A stretch of 56,469 bases of DNA, from contig CANJQN010000027.1 in the NCBI GenBank assembly GCA_947476465.1, positions 1-56,469 of the forward strand, read 5' to 3'. The stretch is from Comamonadaceae bacterium. Lineage in GTDB: Bacteria; Pseudomonadota; Gammaproteobacteria; Burkholderiales; Burkholderiaceae_C. Below the pieces are notes generated by a model. That model did no database searches. It saw nothing but the letters and a program-made list of their open reading frames with translations, and was not told the origin of the DNA. The position numbers and the translations under genes are program-made. Of this stretch, positions 25,695 through 36,084 are shown one piece after another; within the stretch, counting starts at the first letter, position 1; every line of letters starts with the position of its first letter.

Positions 25695-26516
25695 CTAGAG
25701 CGAGCCGCCGCCGTCCACGCACAGTGTCTGCCCTGTGATGAACGATGCGCGCTTGGACGCCAGGAAGACCACCGCCTGGGCGATCTCCCTTGCCTCACCG
25801 AAGCGCCGCAACGGAATCGCGCGGCGCATGCGCTCCACAGTGGATTCGTCCAACTGGGTCTGCATCACTTCGCGGCCCAGGCCGTCGTCGACCCAGCCCG
25901 GGCCGACGCAGTTGGCCCGAATGCCGGCGCCGCCCTGTTCCTTGGCCACGCCCTTGATCAGCATCTCGATGGCCACCTTGGGTGAGGCCGAGAGGATGTC
26001 CTTGGGCGGCACGCGGTTCACCGCCGCCGTGACCACGGCCACCAGTGAGCCCCGGCTGGCCTTGAGGTGCGGCAGCCCGGCCCACACCAGGTTGAAGGCG
26101 CCCATCGCATCGGTCTGCATGACGGCGGCCCAATCGGCCGGCGTGAGCTGGTCGATCGGGGCCATGCGAATCTCGGGGCCCGAGGCGTACACGATCGAGT
26201 GGATGCTGCCGAAGCGCTCAGCGGTCGCGTCCACATGTGCCTTCACCGCATCGGGGTCTTTCAGGTCGAGCGGGGCCATGTGCGCGCGCTGGCCCATCTC
26301 GGTGATCAGGCGTGCCACTTCATCCGCGGCCTTCTCGTTGCGGTGGTAGGTCAGCGCCACGTCGCAGCCGGCCGCGGCCAGGCCCAGGCTGATCTGGCGG
26401 CCGATGGCGCCGCTGCCGCCGATGACCAGGGCGACACCGGTCTGGGGGAAGTCGCCACGACAAAAGGCTGCGGGGTTCGGGGTGGCCAAGGGCTTGGGTT
26501 GGTGCGGCGTGTTCAT
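25695..26516 (-). CDS. SDR family protein lacking the catalytic tyrosine
   Basis: This 273-residue Rossmann protein of the SDR superfamily has the cofactor loop as GGSGAIGR (33-40) and the C-terminal ITGQTLCVDGGGSL. The catalytic Y-x3-K reads SASPK: S176 replaces the Tyr while K180 is kept, and T163 stands at the usual Ser position. The NNAG motif is also changed (YASGPE). It may be a divergent reductase or a non-catalytic binding protein. Its N-terminal 20 residues form a Pro-rich extension. It sits between the FAD oxidase and quinone reductase genes on the same strand. Confidence 0.85.
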   Translation of the reverse strand: MNTPHQPKPLATPNPAAFCRGDFPQTGVALVIGGSGAIGRQISLGLAAAGCDVALTYHRNEKAADEVARLITEMGQRAHMAPLDLKDPDAVKAHVDATAERFGSIHSIVYASGPEIRMAPIDQLTPADWAAVMQTDAMGAFNLVWAGLPHLKASRGSLVAVVTAAVNRVPPKDILSASPKVAIEMLIKGVAKEQGGAGIRANCVGPGWVDDGLGREVMQTQLDESTVERMRRAIPLRRFGEAREIAQAVVFLASKRASFITGQTLCVDGGGSL

Positions 26517-26548
26517 GGGAGATCGCGGTGGAGAGGGACGGAATGCAG

Positions 26549-27541
26549 TCAGTCGGCGCCGACGCGCAGCACCACGTTGCCGATGGCGGCGCCGCCCTCC
26601 ACCCGTTCGTGCGCCGCTGCGATCTGCGACAGTGGCAGACGGGCGTCGATGTTGTGCGAAAGCCGGCCGCGGGCCAGCATCTGCGTGAGCGTGCCGATCG
26701 CGCGGGCACGGTCATCGGCGGCCAGGTGGTAGACGATGAAGAACTTCAGCTGCAGGTTCTTGGCGATCAAGGGATAAAAGGGCAGCTGCAGCGGGCTGGC
26801 GCTGCTGCCGTAGACCACCAGTTCGCCGCCGGTTCGCAGCATTGCCACGTCGGCAGCGCCGTTGACGCCCGCGTCCAGCTCGATGATGCGGTCCACGCCT
26901 GTCCCGGCGGTGATCTGGGCCACCCGTTCGGCCAACGGCTGCGACTTGTACATCACCACCTCGTCGGCCCCGGCCGCGCGCGCCAGGTCCGCCTTGTGCG
27001 GCGTGCTGGCCGAGGCGATCACGCGCGCCGCACCGAGCAGGCTGGCCATCTGCACCGCATAGTGGCCCACCGCGCCGGCGCCACCGGCAACCAGCACGGT
27101 CTTGCCTGCCACGCCGCCGTCCATCAGCACGGCGTGCAGGGCCGTGAGCGCCGGAATGCCCAGGCAAGCACCGGCCTCGCCATCGACGCCCTCGGGCAGG
27201 GGCACGGCCTGCTGCTGCGGCAGGCACAAGAAATCACAGGCCGTGCCGTGCGCGCGGCCCCAGGCGGCGTTCCAGGTCCACACGCGTTGGCCGATGCGGG
27301 CGGCAGGCACGCCGTCGCCCACGGCATCGATCACGCCCATGCCGTCGCTGTGCGGGATGATGCGCGGGAACGCCATCGTGCCGGAGCGCAGGCCCAGGCG
27401 TGATTTCACGTCGGAGGGATTGACCCCCGACCACAGTACCCGCACACGCACCTCACCGGGCCCCGGCTCGGGTTGGGGAAGGTCGGCAATCTGAAGGACC
27501 TCGCGCGCCGGGCCCAGGCGTTCATAGAAAGCTGCTTGCAT
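26549..27541 (-). CDS. Zinc-independent quinone oxidoreductase (MDR superfamily)
   Basis: This 330-residue NADPH-dependent reductase of the QOR type has an N-terminal GroES-like domain containing PGEVRVRVLWSGVNPSDVKSR, without zinc-site Cys residues in the proton-relay region. The Rossmann fold has VAGGAGAVGHYAVQ (about 150-165), and a C-terminal AHERVEGGAAIGNVVLRV strand ends the protein. It reduces quinones or enones using NADPH. It heads the block with the SDR and FAD oxidase, which together could process an oxidised organic acid; the substrate is unknown. Confidence 0.9.
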   Translation of the reverse strand: MQAAFYERLGPAREVLQIADLPQPEPGPGEVRVRVLWSGVNPSDVKSRLGLRSGTMAFPRIIPHSDGMGVIDAVGDGVPAARIGQRVWTWNAAWGRAHGTACDFLCLPQQQAVPLPEGVDGEAGACLGIPALTALHAVLMDGGVAGKTVLVAGGAGAVGHYAVQMASLLGAARVIASASTPHKADLARAAGADEVVMYKSQPLAERVAQITAGTGVDRIIELDAGVNGAADVAMLRTGGELVVYGSSASPLQLPFYPLIAKNLQLKFFIVYHLAADDRARAIGTLTQMLARGRLSHNIDARLPLSQIAAAHERVEGGAAIGNVVLRVGAD

Positions 27542-27653
27542 GAGGCGCAGTCTACGGGCTTGAGCGGGGGTGTGCGGTTGATGCGTCGCTCCAGACCCAC
27601 CGCCGCCCCCGGGCAGGCCCGGCCGCCATGACGTGCGGCGCGGCCTTGTTACC

Positions 27654-29909
<2,256 letters not shown>

Positions 29910-30013
29910 CTAGAAGCGCGATGCCGGCTAATCCAATGGGTTTTGGCAATTTGGCCGATAGGCGCAGTCGACAATGCTGTCTTTCAGCGCCACACACGCC
30001 ACACACGCAAGCC

Positions 30014-30268
30014 ATGTCCGCAGCCGCCATCACCACCGACGTCTACAAGCTCTACCCCTCGCCGCGCAACCCGCACCGCGAGGTCTTCCTGCATGAGGTG
30101 TGGTTACCCCACCCGTACGCCCTGGTCGACCCGCCCAGCTACGACCCCAAGGGCAAGTGGAGCCTGTTCGGCGCATACCGCCTGGCCGACGGCAAGAACG
30201 GCCAGCTGGTCACCTTCGAGCTGGAGGCGGACGCGGCCCGCTTCAAGGCGCGCTTCGTTCCCGACTGA
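30014..30268 (+). CDS. Small hypothetical protein divergent from katG
   Basis: This 84-residue, probably cytosolic protein starts at ATG 30014. Residues 10-45 carry PSPRNPHREVFLHEVW and YDPKGKWSLFGAYRLADG, then a strand-helix ending with FELEADAARFKARFV. I do not recognise the domain. Position next to katG suggests no shared function beyond a possible common divergent promoter. A longer in-frame start at 29855 would run through the katG promoter region and is unlikely. Confidence 0.65.
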   Translation: MSAAAITTDVYKLYPSPRNPHREVFLHEVWLPHPYALVDPPSYDPKGKWSLFGAYRLADGKNGQLVTFELEADAARFKARFVPD

Positions 30269-30374
30269 GCCCGCGGCGCATTTCCAGGGTACTTACAAAC
30301 CACACGGTCGGTTATGTCTTAAGCTAGGCGCGTCAAGAACCGCCTGTTCAACCCGGCCTGATGGAGCCCACCAC

Positions 30375-31571
30375 ATGAGTCTTCCCAAGCAAGAATTGCC
30401 CGTGATCATCGTCGGCGGCGGCCTGGGCGGCCTGTCCACCGCTCTCGCGCTCGGCCAGCAAGGCCGGCCGGTGCGCCTGCTGGAGCAATCGGACGAGATC
30501 GCGCCCATCGGCTATGGGGTGCAGATCGGCCCCAACGTCATGCCGGTGCTGGCGCGCCTGGGCGTGGAAGACGCGGTGCGCAAGTCGGCCTACTACCCGG
30601 ACAGCCTGCACCTGCTGGACGCCGGCTCCGGCGAGACGCTGTTCCAGATTCCGCTCAAGGGCCAGGCGTTCGAGCAACGCTTCCCCACGCCCTACATCTC
30701 GATCCACCGGGTCGACCTGCACGAGATCCTGCTTACCGCCTGCCGGCGCCTGGCCAACATCGACCTGAACCAGGCCACCACCGTGACCGGCTTCAGCGAG
30801 GAAGGCGACACAGTGCTGGTGCACGCCGCCGACGGGCGCGTGATCACTGGCGCCGCGCTGGTGGCGGCCGACGGCTTGCGCTCTCGCCTTCGCACGCAGC
30901 TGCACCCCAGCGACACCTGGCGCGAAACCGGCTACAGCGCCCACCGCACCATCGTTGCCCGCGACAAGGCCCCCCAGCGCATGCGCAACCGGCGCGGCGT
31001 GACCATGCTCACCGGCGATGGTTTTCACGTCATCTACTACCCCTTGCGCGGCGGCAGTGAGATCAACATCGTGGGCGTGTTCCAGGTGCCCACTGCCGCC
31101 GAGCCGGCGGACAAGGCCTACCAGGACCGCATCGCCCATTTGATCGAGCGGGCCGTGCCCGAGGTGCACGACGTGGTGGGCGTGCTGAACCTGTCGCGCC
31201 GCTGGCCCATTGCCGACCGCGAGCCGGTGCGCGGCTGGCACCGGGGGCGCATGACATTGCTGGGCGACTCGGCGCATGCCACCCTGCAGTCATTGGCGCA
31301 GGGCGCCGGCATGGCGCTGGAGGATGCCGTCACGTTGGGCGACCTGATGGCCGCTCACCCGGGCGAGCCGGCCGCGGCCTTCGCCGAGTTCGAGCGCAAG
31401 CGCTTTCTGCGCACGGCCCGCGTGGTGCTGGAATCGCGCGCCTTGTGGCCGGTGTATCACTGCGCCGGTATCGAGGCCGAGGTGCGCAACAAGCAGATGC
31501 AGGACCGCAAGGCCGAGGATTACTACCGCTGCCTCGAGTGGCTGTGGACGTCAGCCATAGAGCGTCGCTGA
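30375..31571 (+). CDS. FAD-dependent aromatic-type monooxygenase
   Basis: This 398-residue flavoprotein of the PHBH/salicylate hydroxylase class has the nucleotide-binding IIVGGGLGGLSTALAL at 10-25, the DG motif AADGLRSRLR near 155-165, and the GDSAHATLQSLAQGAGMALEDA motif near 300. Closest patterns in memory are 3-hydroxybenzoate 6-hydroxylase and related aryl hydroxylases, for which the GxGVQIGPN loop and YPLRGG segment also fit. It would hydroxylate an aromatic acid with NAD(P)H. Start ATG 30375 follows GGAG. It has no ring-cleavage neighbours here. Confidence 0.88.
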   Translation: MSLPKQELPVIIVGGGLGGLSTALALGQQGRPVRLLEQSDEIAPIGYGVQIGPNVMPVLARLGVEDAVRKSAYYPDSLHLLDAGSGETLFQIPLKGQAFEQRFPTPYISIHRVDLHEILLTACRRLANIDLNQATTVTGFSEEGDTVLVHAADGRVITGAALVAADGLRSRLRTQLHPSDTWRETGYSAHRTIVARDKAPQRMRNRRGVTMLTGDGFHVIYYPLRGGSEINIVGVFQVPTAAEPADKAYQDRIAHLIERAVPEVHDVVGVLNLSRRWPIADREPVRGWHRGRMTLLGDSAHATLQSLAQGAGMALEDAVTLGDLMAAHPGEPAAAFAEFERKRFLRTARVVLESRALWPVYHCAGIEAEVRNKQMQDRKAEDYYRCLEWLWTSAIERR

Positions 31572-31601
31572 CCGCTGCAAGTCGCCACCGGCGCGCACCG
31601 C

Positions 31602-31811
31602 TCAATGCGGGGTGTCGCGCTCGACCGCCGGTGCGGCCAGCTCGCGGCCGACCATGGCGCGGGCATACAGGTAGTTGTCGCGGGCGGTTTCGCTCAGTTG
31701 ATCGAGGTCGACCCGTCCCGCGCCATCGCAGGGAAAGGCATAGCCGCGCCCGCTCTGGAAAAGAGAACGAAAGCACAAAAGGAAACCGGCTGAACTGAAC
31801 TGCTCGAACAT
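31602..31811 (-). CDS. Small conserved protein of Burkholderiales type
   Basis: This 69-residue protein resembles short uncharacterised proteins I recall in Burkholderiales, with the pattern GYAFPCDGAGRVDLDQLSE then ARDNYLYARAMVGRELAAP. It has a hydrophobic N-terminal stretch (GFLLCFRSLF) but no clear signal peptide. Similarity to the recalled family begins at about residue 22, so the exact start is uncertain. Convergent genes lie on both sides: the monooxygenase upstream in coordinate order and the CaiC-like ligase beyond. The function is unknown. Confidence 0.6.
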   Translation of the reverse strand: MFEQFSSAGFLLCFRSLFQSGRGYAFPCDGAGRVDLDQLSETARDNYLYARAMVGRELAAPAVERDTPH

Positions 31812-31950
31812 TTGGCGCCTCCTTTGTATGGCTGCCCGGATCTAACGCGGCACCAGGTGCCACGGCAGACCGACCTAGGGCAAACGAGCAATGAAGTGCG
31901 TGAACGCCGGTATCACGGCGCGATGGACTACCGGCGAACCGCGTGGGCGC

Positions 31951-33579
31951 CTAGCGCGCCAGCAAGATGCCGGCACGCTCACGATCCCAGACCTCGTCGA
32001 GGGCCGCCTCCATCGATTCGCGCAGGCGAAACTTCTCGACCTTCTGGTTCACGGTGGTCGGAAGCTCGGACACAAAGCGCAGGTAACGCGGCACCATGAA
32101 GTAGCTCATGCGGGCAGCGCAGTACTCGACCAGCTCACGCTCGCCGAGCGCATGGCCGTCGCGCAGCACCACCGCGGCACCGACCTCTTCGTCCTGTTGC
32201 GGCGTGCTGACCGGGAAAACAGCGACCGCGCCCACGGCCGGGTGTCTGGCAACAATCTGCTCAACCTCGAACGAGGAGATGTTCTCGCCGCGGCGCCGGA
32301 TGCAGTCTTTTTTGCGGTCAACGAACCACAGGTAGCCGTCTTCGTCACGCCTGGCACGGTCGCCCGTGTGGAACCACTGGTTGCGATTCGCGTCCGCCGT
32401 GGCTTGCGCCATCTTGTAGTAGCCGGTGGCCGCGCGCCACGGCTGCTTCGAACGAAGCACGATTTCGCCGACCTCGCCTACGGGGCATTCGAGGTCATCG
32501 TCGTCGACCACGCGCAGCTCGAAGTAGCTGCGCGGCACGCCCATCGAGCCGCGCTTGGACTCAGGCGCGTCGGCGCGCAGCGAGGTCACCGTCCCGAAAT
32601 CCGACAGGCCGTAGTTGCTCACGGCGCGCAGCCCGAACCGGCGCTCAAACGCTTGCGTAAAACTGGGCATGGGGGACACGCTCACCAGCCGCAGGGCGTT
32701 GTCGGCATCGTCCGCCTGCGGCTGGCGAGCCCACAGGAAGCTGCTCATGGCCCCGAGCAGGTTGGTCGTGGTCGCCTTGCAGGCGCGGATCTCGTCGAAG
32801 AAACGCGACGCCGAGAAGCGCTGCGCCAGTACCACGCAGGCCCCGCAGACGAGCGCGGTGATGGTGGAGGTCAGCAGGGCATTGACATGGAACAGCGGCA
32901 GGCAAACATAGAACACATCGTCCGCGTTGTAGCCGTGTGCCTCGACCCCGCCTGTGCCGTAGCTCAGTGCGCAGGCATGCGACACCATGCTGGCCTTGGA
33001 CGGGCCCGTGGTGCCGGAGGTGTAGGCGAGCATCACAAGACTGGAGAACTTCGGGCCTTGCTTGACCGGCGCGGCCGAGGCATTGGCGACGCAGCTTGCA
33101 AGATCGGCGCTGGCTTGCCCGAGCTGCTCGCCGCCGTCGCGGCACGGCTGCCCGAAGCGGCCCACGGTCACCACCCGGCGCACCCGCTTCAGGAGGGGCA
33201 GCACCGGCGCGAGCCGTGCGACCAGGTCTTCGTCGACAACAACAAGCTCGACGTCGGCGTGTTCCAGGTAGTAGGCAAGCAGATCACCACGTGCAGCGGT
33301 GTTGACCGGAACCGAAACGGCAGCCAGCTTGCCCAGGCCCAGAAACACGGCGATGTGCTCGGCCGAATTTTCCAGCAACAAGCCTACGTGCGTCCCGGCG
33401 TCGACCCCGAGCGAATGCAGGGCATGCGCGATCTGGTTGGTCCATGTATCCAGTTGTGAAAAAGTCCATTGGCGGCCGCTGGCCAGCTCGGTCAAGAACA
33501 CCTTGTCGGGGCGCCGCGCGGCGTGCTGCGAAAGCACATGCGACAGCGTGAGTTCTCGCAGGGGAATGGTTTCGGGCAT
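31951..33579 (-). CDS. AMP-dependent CoA ligase, CaiC-like
   Basis: This 542-residue ANL-superfamily enzyme activates an unknown carboxylic acid to a CoA thioester. Motifs are AYTSGTTGPSKASMVSH (ATP loop), NYGLSDFGTVTS (substrate/adenylate), and NQWFHTGDRARRDEDGYLWFVDRKKD (hinge). The A10 position keeps its lysine, K513 in VNQKVEKF, although the usual Gly before it is Gln. The pattern is closest to crotonobetaine/carnitine-CoA ligase types. Its start is 211 bp from the divergent Bug receptor, and the shared intergenic region holds a strong promoter. Confidence 0.92.
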   Translation of the reverse strand: MPETIPLRELTLSHVLSQHAARRPDKVFLTELASGRQWTFSQLDTWTNQIAHALHSLGVDAGTHVGLLLENSAEHIAVFLGLGKLAAVSVPVNTAARGDLLAYYLEHADVELVVVDEDLVARLAPVLPLLKRVRRVVTVGRFGQPCRDGGEQLGQASADLASCVANASAAPVKQGPKFSSLVMLAYTSGTTGPSKASMVSHACALSYGTGGVEAHGYNADDVFYVCLPLFHVNALLTSTITALVCGACVVLAQRFSASRFFDEIRACKATTTNLLGAMSSFLWARQPQADDADNALRLVSVSPMPSFTQAFERRFGLRAVSNYGLSDFGTVTSLRADAPESKRGSMGVPRSYFELRVVDDDDLECPVGEVGEIVLRSKQPWRAATGYYKMAQATADANRNQWFHTGDRARRDEDGYLWFVDRKKDCIRRRGENISSFEVEQIVARHPAVGAVAVFPVSTPQQDEEVGAAVVLRDGHALGERELVEYCAARMSYFMVPRYLRFVSELPTTVNQKVEKFRLRESMEAALDEVWDRERAGILLAR

Positions 33580-33685
33580 GGTGATTGAACTTCGCGGGCG
33601 CGGTGCTGGTCAGACCCAATCGGCAAAGAAGATCGAACGAAAGTCTGCTGCCGCGCTGGCGCTGCGCGAACCGGGGGAAGCCCTG

Positions 33686-33713
33686 TTGACGTGCATGGGC
33701 CCAAGTCTATACT
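33686..33713 (+). promoter_or_regulatory. Strong sigma-70-type promoter of the Bug receptor gene
   Basis: TTGACG at 33686-33691 and TATACT at 33708-33713 are separated by 16 bp. Both match the consensus at five of six positions. The predicted transcription start (about 33720) lies 70 bp before the receptor ATG at 33790. This is the clearest promoter in the window. Confidence 0.75.
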
Positions 33714-33757
33714 TTCCAATTCGATGGAACAAATTTCCATTTTGCGAAATTCCATTG
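33714..33757. promoter_or_regulatory. Two AT-rich palindromes downstream of the -10 element
   Basis: TTCCA-N6-TGGAA at 33714-33729 directly abuts the TATACT box, and AATTTC-N8-GAAATT follows at about 33732-33751. Their positions at and just after the transcription start are those of a repressor operator. IclR-type sites often resemble TGGAA/TTTCC palindromes, but no such regulator is encoded nearby. The assignment is by pattern only. Confidence 0.55.
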
Positions 33758-33789
33758 GCGATCACCGCCAACTCTTTGAAAGCAGAGAC

Positions 33790-34794
33790 ATGATGAAAAA
33801 ATTCAGTTTGCGCAAGGCCCTCACCGTTTCTCGGCGCCGCCTGATGATGGCCGCCGCCGCGTCGATGGCGTTCGGCGCCGCCCAGCCCGGATTTGCGCAG
33901 ACCTACCCGACCAAGCCCATCAAGATTGTCGTGAACTCGGCACCCGGTGGCCTCACCGACGTGCTGGCACGCCTGATCGGCGCCAAGATGACCGCCTCGC
34001 ACGGCCAGCCGATGATCATCGAGAACCGCCCCGGCGCGGCCGGGCTGGTCGGGGCCGAAGCCGTGTCGTCCGCAGCGCCCGACGGCTACACGGTCGGCGT
34101 CGTCGCCAGCGCAATCACCGTGGCGCCAGCCCTGGTGGCCAACAGCACGTTCAACGCTGCGAAAGACCTCACCCCGATCGCGCTGATGGTGACCACGCCG
34201 CTGATGATGGTCACCAATGTCAACTCACCGTACAAGACGGTGGCGCAGATCGTGGCTGACGCCAAGGCCCGCCCCAAGCAGATCGCGATCGCTTCTGGCG
34301 GCAATGTCACCATGACGCATTTGCTGGCCGAGCAGTTCCAGGCCAACGCGGGCGTTGAGTTGATTCATGTTCCCTACAAGGGCGGTGGCCCTGCTTTGAA
34401 TGATGTGCTGGCCGGGCAGGTGCCGATGTACTTCGACACGCTGGGCACCAGCCTGAAGTTTGTGCAGGAGGGCCGCCTGCGCGGTCTCGCCCTCGTGGCG
34501 CCCAAGCGCTCGCCTGCAATGCCGGATGTGCCCACCATGGCCGAGGCGGGCTTTCCGGGCGTTCAGGGGGCCGCCTGGTTCGCGATGATCGCGCCGGCCA
34601 ACTTGCCGCCCGCCATCGTGGCGCGTCTGAACGAGGAGGTGAACAAGGCTCTGGCCGCTCCCGATATCAGGGAGCGGATCATCGGCCTGGGCGGCACCGT
34701 CGAAGGCGGGCCGTCCAAGGTGCTGGCCGACCTGATCGAGAGTGAAACGCCGCGCTGGTCCAAGTTGATCAAGGACCGCGGCATCAAGATGTAG
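33790..34794 (+). CDS. Bug-type TTT substrate-binding protein, Tat-like signal
   Basis: This 334-residue periplasmic receptor has a long N-terminal export signal (SRRRLMMAAAASMAFGAAQP, cleaved about FAQ), with consecutive arginines resembling a Tat motif. The mature protein starts TYPTKPIKIVVNSAPGGLTD, and the NRPGAAGLVGAEAV and HVPYKGGGPALNDVLAG segments identify the Bug family. It probably binds an aromatic or carboxylate substrate for the divergent CoA ligase. No tctAB genes are present. ATG 33790 and ATG 33793 are both possible; the longer frame from 33691 lies across the promoter and operator region. Confidence 0.92.
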   Translation: MMKKFSLRKALTVSRRRLMMAAAASMAFGAAQPGFAQTYPTKPIKIVVNSAPGGLTDVLARLIGAKMTASHGQPMIIENRPGAAGLVGAEAVSSAAPDGYTVGVVASAITVAPALVANSTFNAAKDLTPIALMVTTPLMMVTNVNSPYKTVAQIVADAKARPKQIAIASGGNVTMTHLLAEQFQANAGVELIHVPYKGGGPALNDVLAGQVPMYFDTLGTSLKFVQEGRLRGLALVAPKRSPAMPDVPTMAEAGFPGVQGAAWFAMIAPANLPPAIVARLNEEVNKALAAPDIRERIIGLGGTVEGGPSKVLADLIESETPRWSKLIKDRGIKM

Positions 34795-34809
34795 TGAGCG
34801 TGCCGCCGC

Positions 34810-35334
34810 CTACCGGCGAACAGCGTGGGCGCTAAAACCTGCCTCGGCCCACGCACTGGCGCTCGCGCGCGTGAGCGAAAAGCCCGGCGGCACGCGCGCT
34901 TCGCCCAGCAACTCGCCCGACGCAGCGTCCGTCGCCCGCAGCATCGCTGAAGGGTGTTCTTCGTCGGGCTCGATGTCCAGTGTGACACTCACGCGGCCGC
35001 CGGCGTGGTCGATCTCGATCTGCCGGTGCAGCGCCGCATGCAACTGCTGCTCATGCCGGCGCACGAACTCGGTGGCTGTCTTGACCAAGGTGTTGAAGGC
35101 CGCGGTGTCCAGCGGCTTGGGGTTCTTCTTGTCGCGGCCCATCGTCCACGGCCCCACCAGCGCCGGCTCGGCCTGACCGTCGGGCGTCATCGCCACCGCC
35201 CAGCCGTCGTCATCGTCGTTCTTGATCACGCGGGCGGTCCAGCCGTTGTTGCGCCAAAGGCGAGGTTCCTGGAGGGTGGGAAGGTCGTCGGTGGTATCGG
35301 TTGCGGTCATGGCGAGATTGTCGGTGATGGCCAT
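34810..35334 (-). CDS. Hypothetical protein
   Basis: This 174-residue protein, or 166 from the internal ATG at 35310, is probably cytosolic. The central part reads as alternating strands (NNGWTARVIKNDDDDGWAVAMT, VGPWTMGRDKKNPKP) followed by helices containing EFVRRHEQQLHAALHRQIEID. The C-terminal region ends with ASASAWAEAGFSAHAVRR. No known domain is recognised. It converges with the Bug receptor gene, 15 bp apart, and has no operon partners. Confidence 0.75.
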   Translation of the reverse strand: MAITDNLAMTATDTTDDLPTLQEPRLWRNNGWTARVIKNDDDDGWAVAMTPDGQAEPALVGPWTMGRDKKNPKPLDTAAFNTLVKTATEFVRRHEQQLHAALHRQIEIDHAGGRVSVTLDIEPDEEHPSAMLRATDAASGELLGEARVPPGFSLTRASASAWAEAGFSAHAVRR

Positions 35335-35430
35335 GGCTGGCTTGCTCGCGGCGAGGGGACAGGCGGGGGTACATTACTTCAGGCGCCGGCACGTCAGTCC
35401 CATCCTCTCACCACTCACCGGTCAAAGAAG

Positions 35431-35652
35431 ATGAACCCCATCAAGCTTGTTGCAGTCGGTCTCATCGTGGCTGGAGTACTTGCGCTGGCCTATGGCGGCT
35501 TCAGCTATACGAAGGACACCACGGTCGTCAAGCTCGGGACGCTCGAGATCTCCGCAAAGGAAAAGCAGACCGTCAACGTCCCGATGTGAACCGGCATCGG
35601 CGCCATCGTCGTCGGCCGGCTGCTGCTTGTGTTGGGGGGAAGGAAGGGGTGA
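35431..35652 (+). pseudogene. Small membrane protein (DUF3185-like) interrupted by a stop codon
   Basis: The frame from ATG 35431, preceded by AAAGAAG, encodes a one-helix N-terminal half (IKLVAVGLIVAGVLALAYGG), a loop, and then VNVPM. It then meets TGA at 35587-35589 after 52 codons. Reading past it gives TGIGAIVVGRLLLVLGGRKG up to TGA at 35650. That second helix is what relatives with the same layout have after VPxWxG, so the TGA looks like a mutated TGG Trp codon. The product is either a truncated protein or a broken gene. A sequencing error is possible. Confidence 0.65.
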
Positions 35653-35731
35653 GCACTGAGTGCGGCCTGGCCCTTCGCTCAAGCCGACGCACTCGAGCCT
35701 ACAGTTTCAACGCGCGGCTTGGCTCGTTCGG

Positions 35732-35755
35732 TAGCGGATGTCATAGCGGATGTCG
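35732..35755. repeat. 12-bp tandem duplication upstream of brnT
   Basis: TAGCGGATGTCA is followed immediately by TAGCGGATGTCG, a two-copy tandem 12-mer about 40 bp before the BrnT start. It lies just upstream of the palindrome and may be part of the regulatory region. Confidence 0.5.
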
Positions 35756-35767
35756 CGCTTGCCGAAA

Positions 35768-35782
35768 AACTACACTGTAGTT
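35768..35782. promoter_or_regulatory. Perfect palindromic operator candidate of brnTA
   Basis: AACTACA-C-TGTAGTT is a perfect 7+1+7 inverted repeat ending 11 bp before the BrnT ATG. BrnTA modules repress their own promoters through the ribbon-helix-helix antitoxin BrnA, so this site is the natural binding candidate. No clear -35/-10 pair could be fixed. Confidence 0.6.
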
Positions 35783-35793
35783 GAAGTGTGGGC

Positions 35794-36075
35794 ATGAGCG
35801 ATCTTCACTTTGAGTGGGACCAGCGGATGGCTGCGGCGAATGAGAAGAAGCATGGCGTGAGCTTTGAGGAGGCGAAGTCCGTCTTCTCTGATGAGCGGGC
35901 GAAGCTTATTGACGATCCAGATCACTCGGTGGAAGAAGACCGTTTTGTCCTTCTGGGTCTCGGCAATTCGCTTCGGGTTCTGGTGGTTTGTCATTGCTAC
36001 CGCGAAGAAGGCAATGTCATTCGAATCATTTCAGCTCGAAAAGCGACGGCCAGGGAATCTAAGTTTTATCCGTAG
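35794..36075 (+). CDS. brnT: BrnT family ribonuclease toxin
   Basis: This 93-residue protein of the BrnT family has a RelE-like fold. The pattern FEWDQRMAAANEKKHGVSFEEAKSVFSD at the N-terminus, the D-x-ER-x-LLG centre and VRIISARKATARESKFY at the end match the family closely. BrnT inhibits translation by RNA cleavage until bound by BrnA. The ATG at 35794 is chosen over a GTG two codons earlier. Its antitoxin gene follows 9 bp downstream, the normal toxin-first order of brnTA. Confidence 0.92.
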   Translation: MSDLHFEWDQRMAAANEKKHGVSFEEAKSVFSDERAKLIDDPDHSVEEDRFVLLGLGNSLRVLVVCHCYREEGNVIRIISARKATARESKFYP

Positions 36076-36084
36076 AGGTGCTGT

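Noticed and set aside
35587..35589. Selenocysteine codon
   Set aside because: No SECIS-like hairpin was visible just after the TGA, and the family expects Trp; a nonsense change is simpler.
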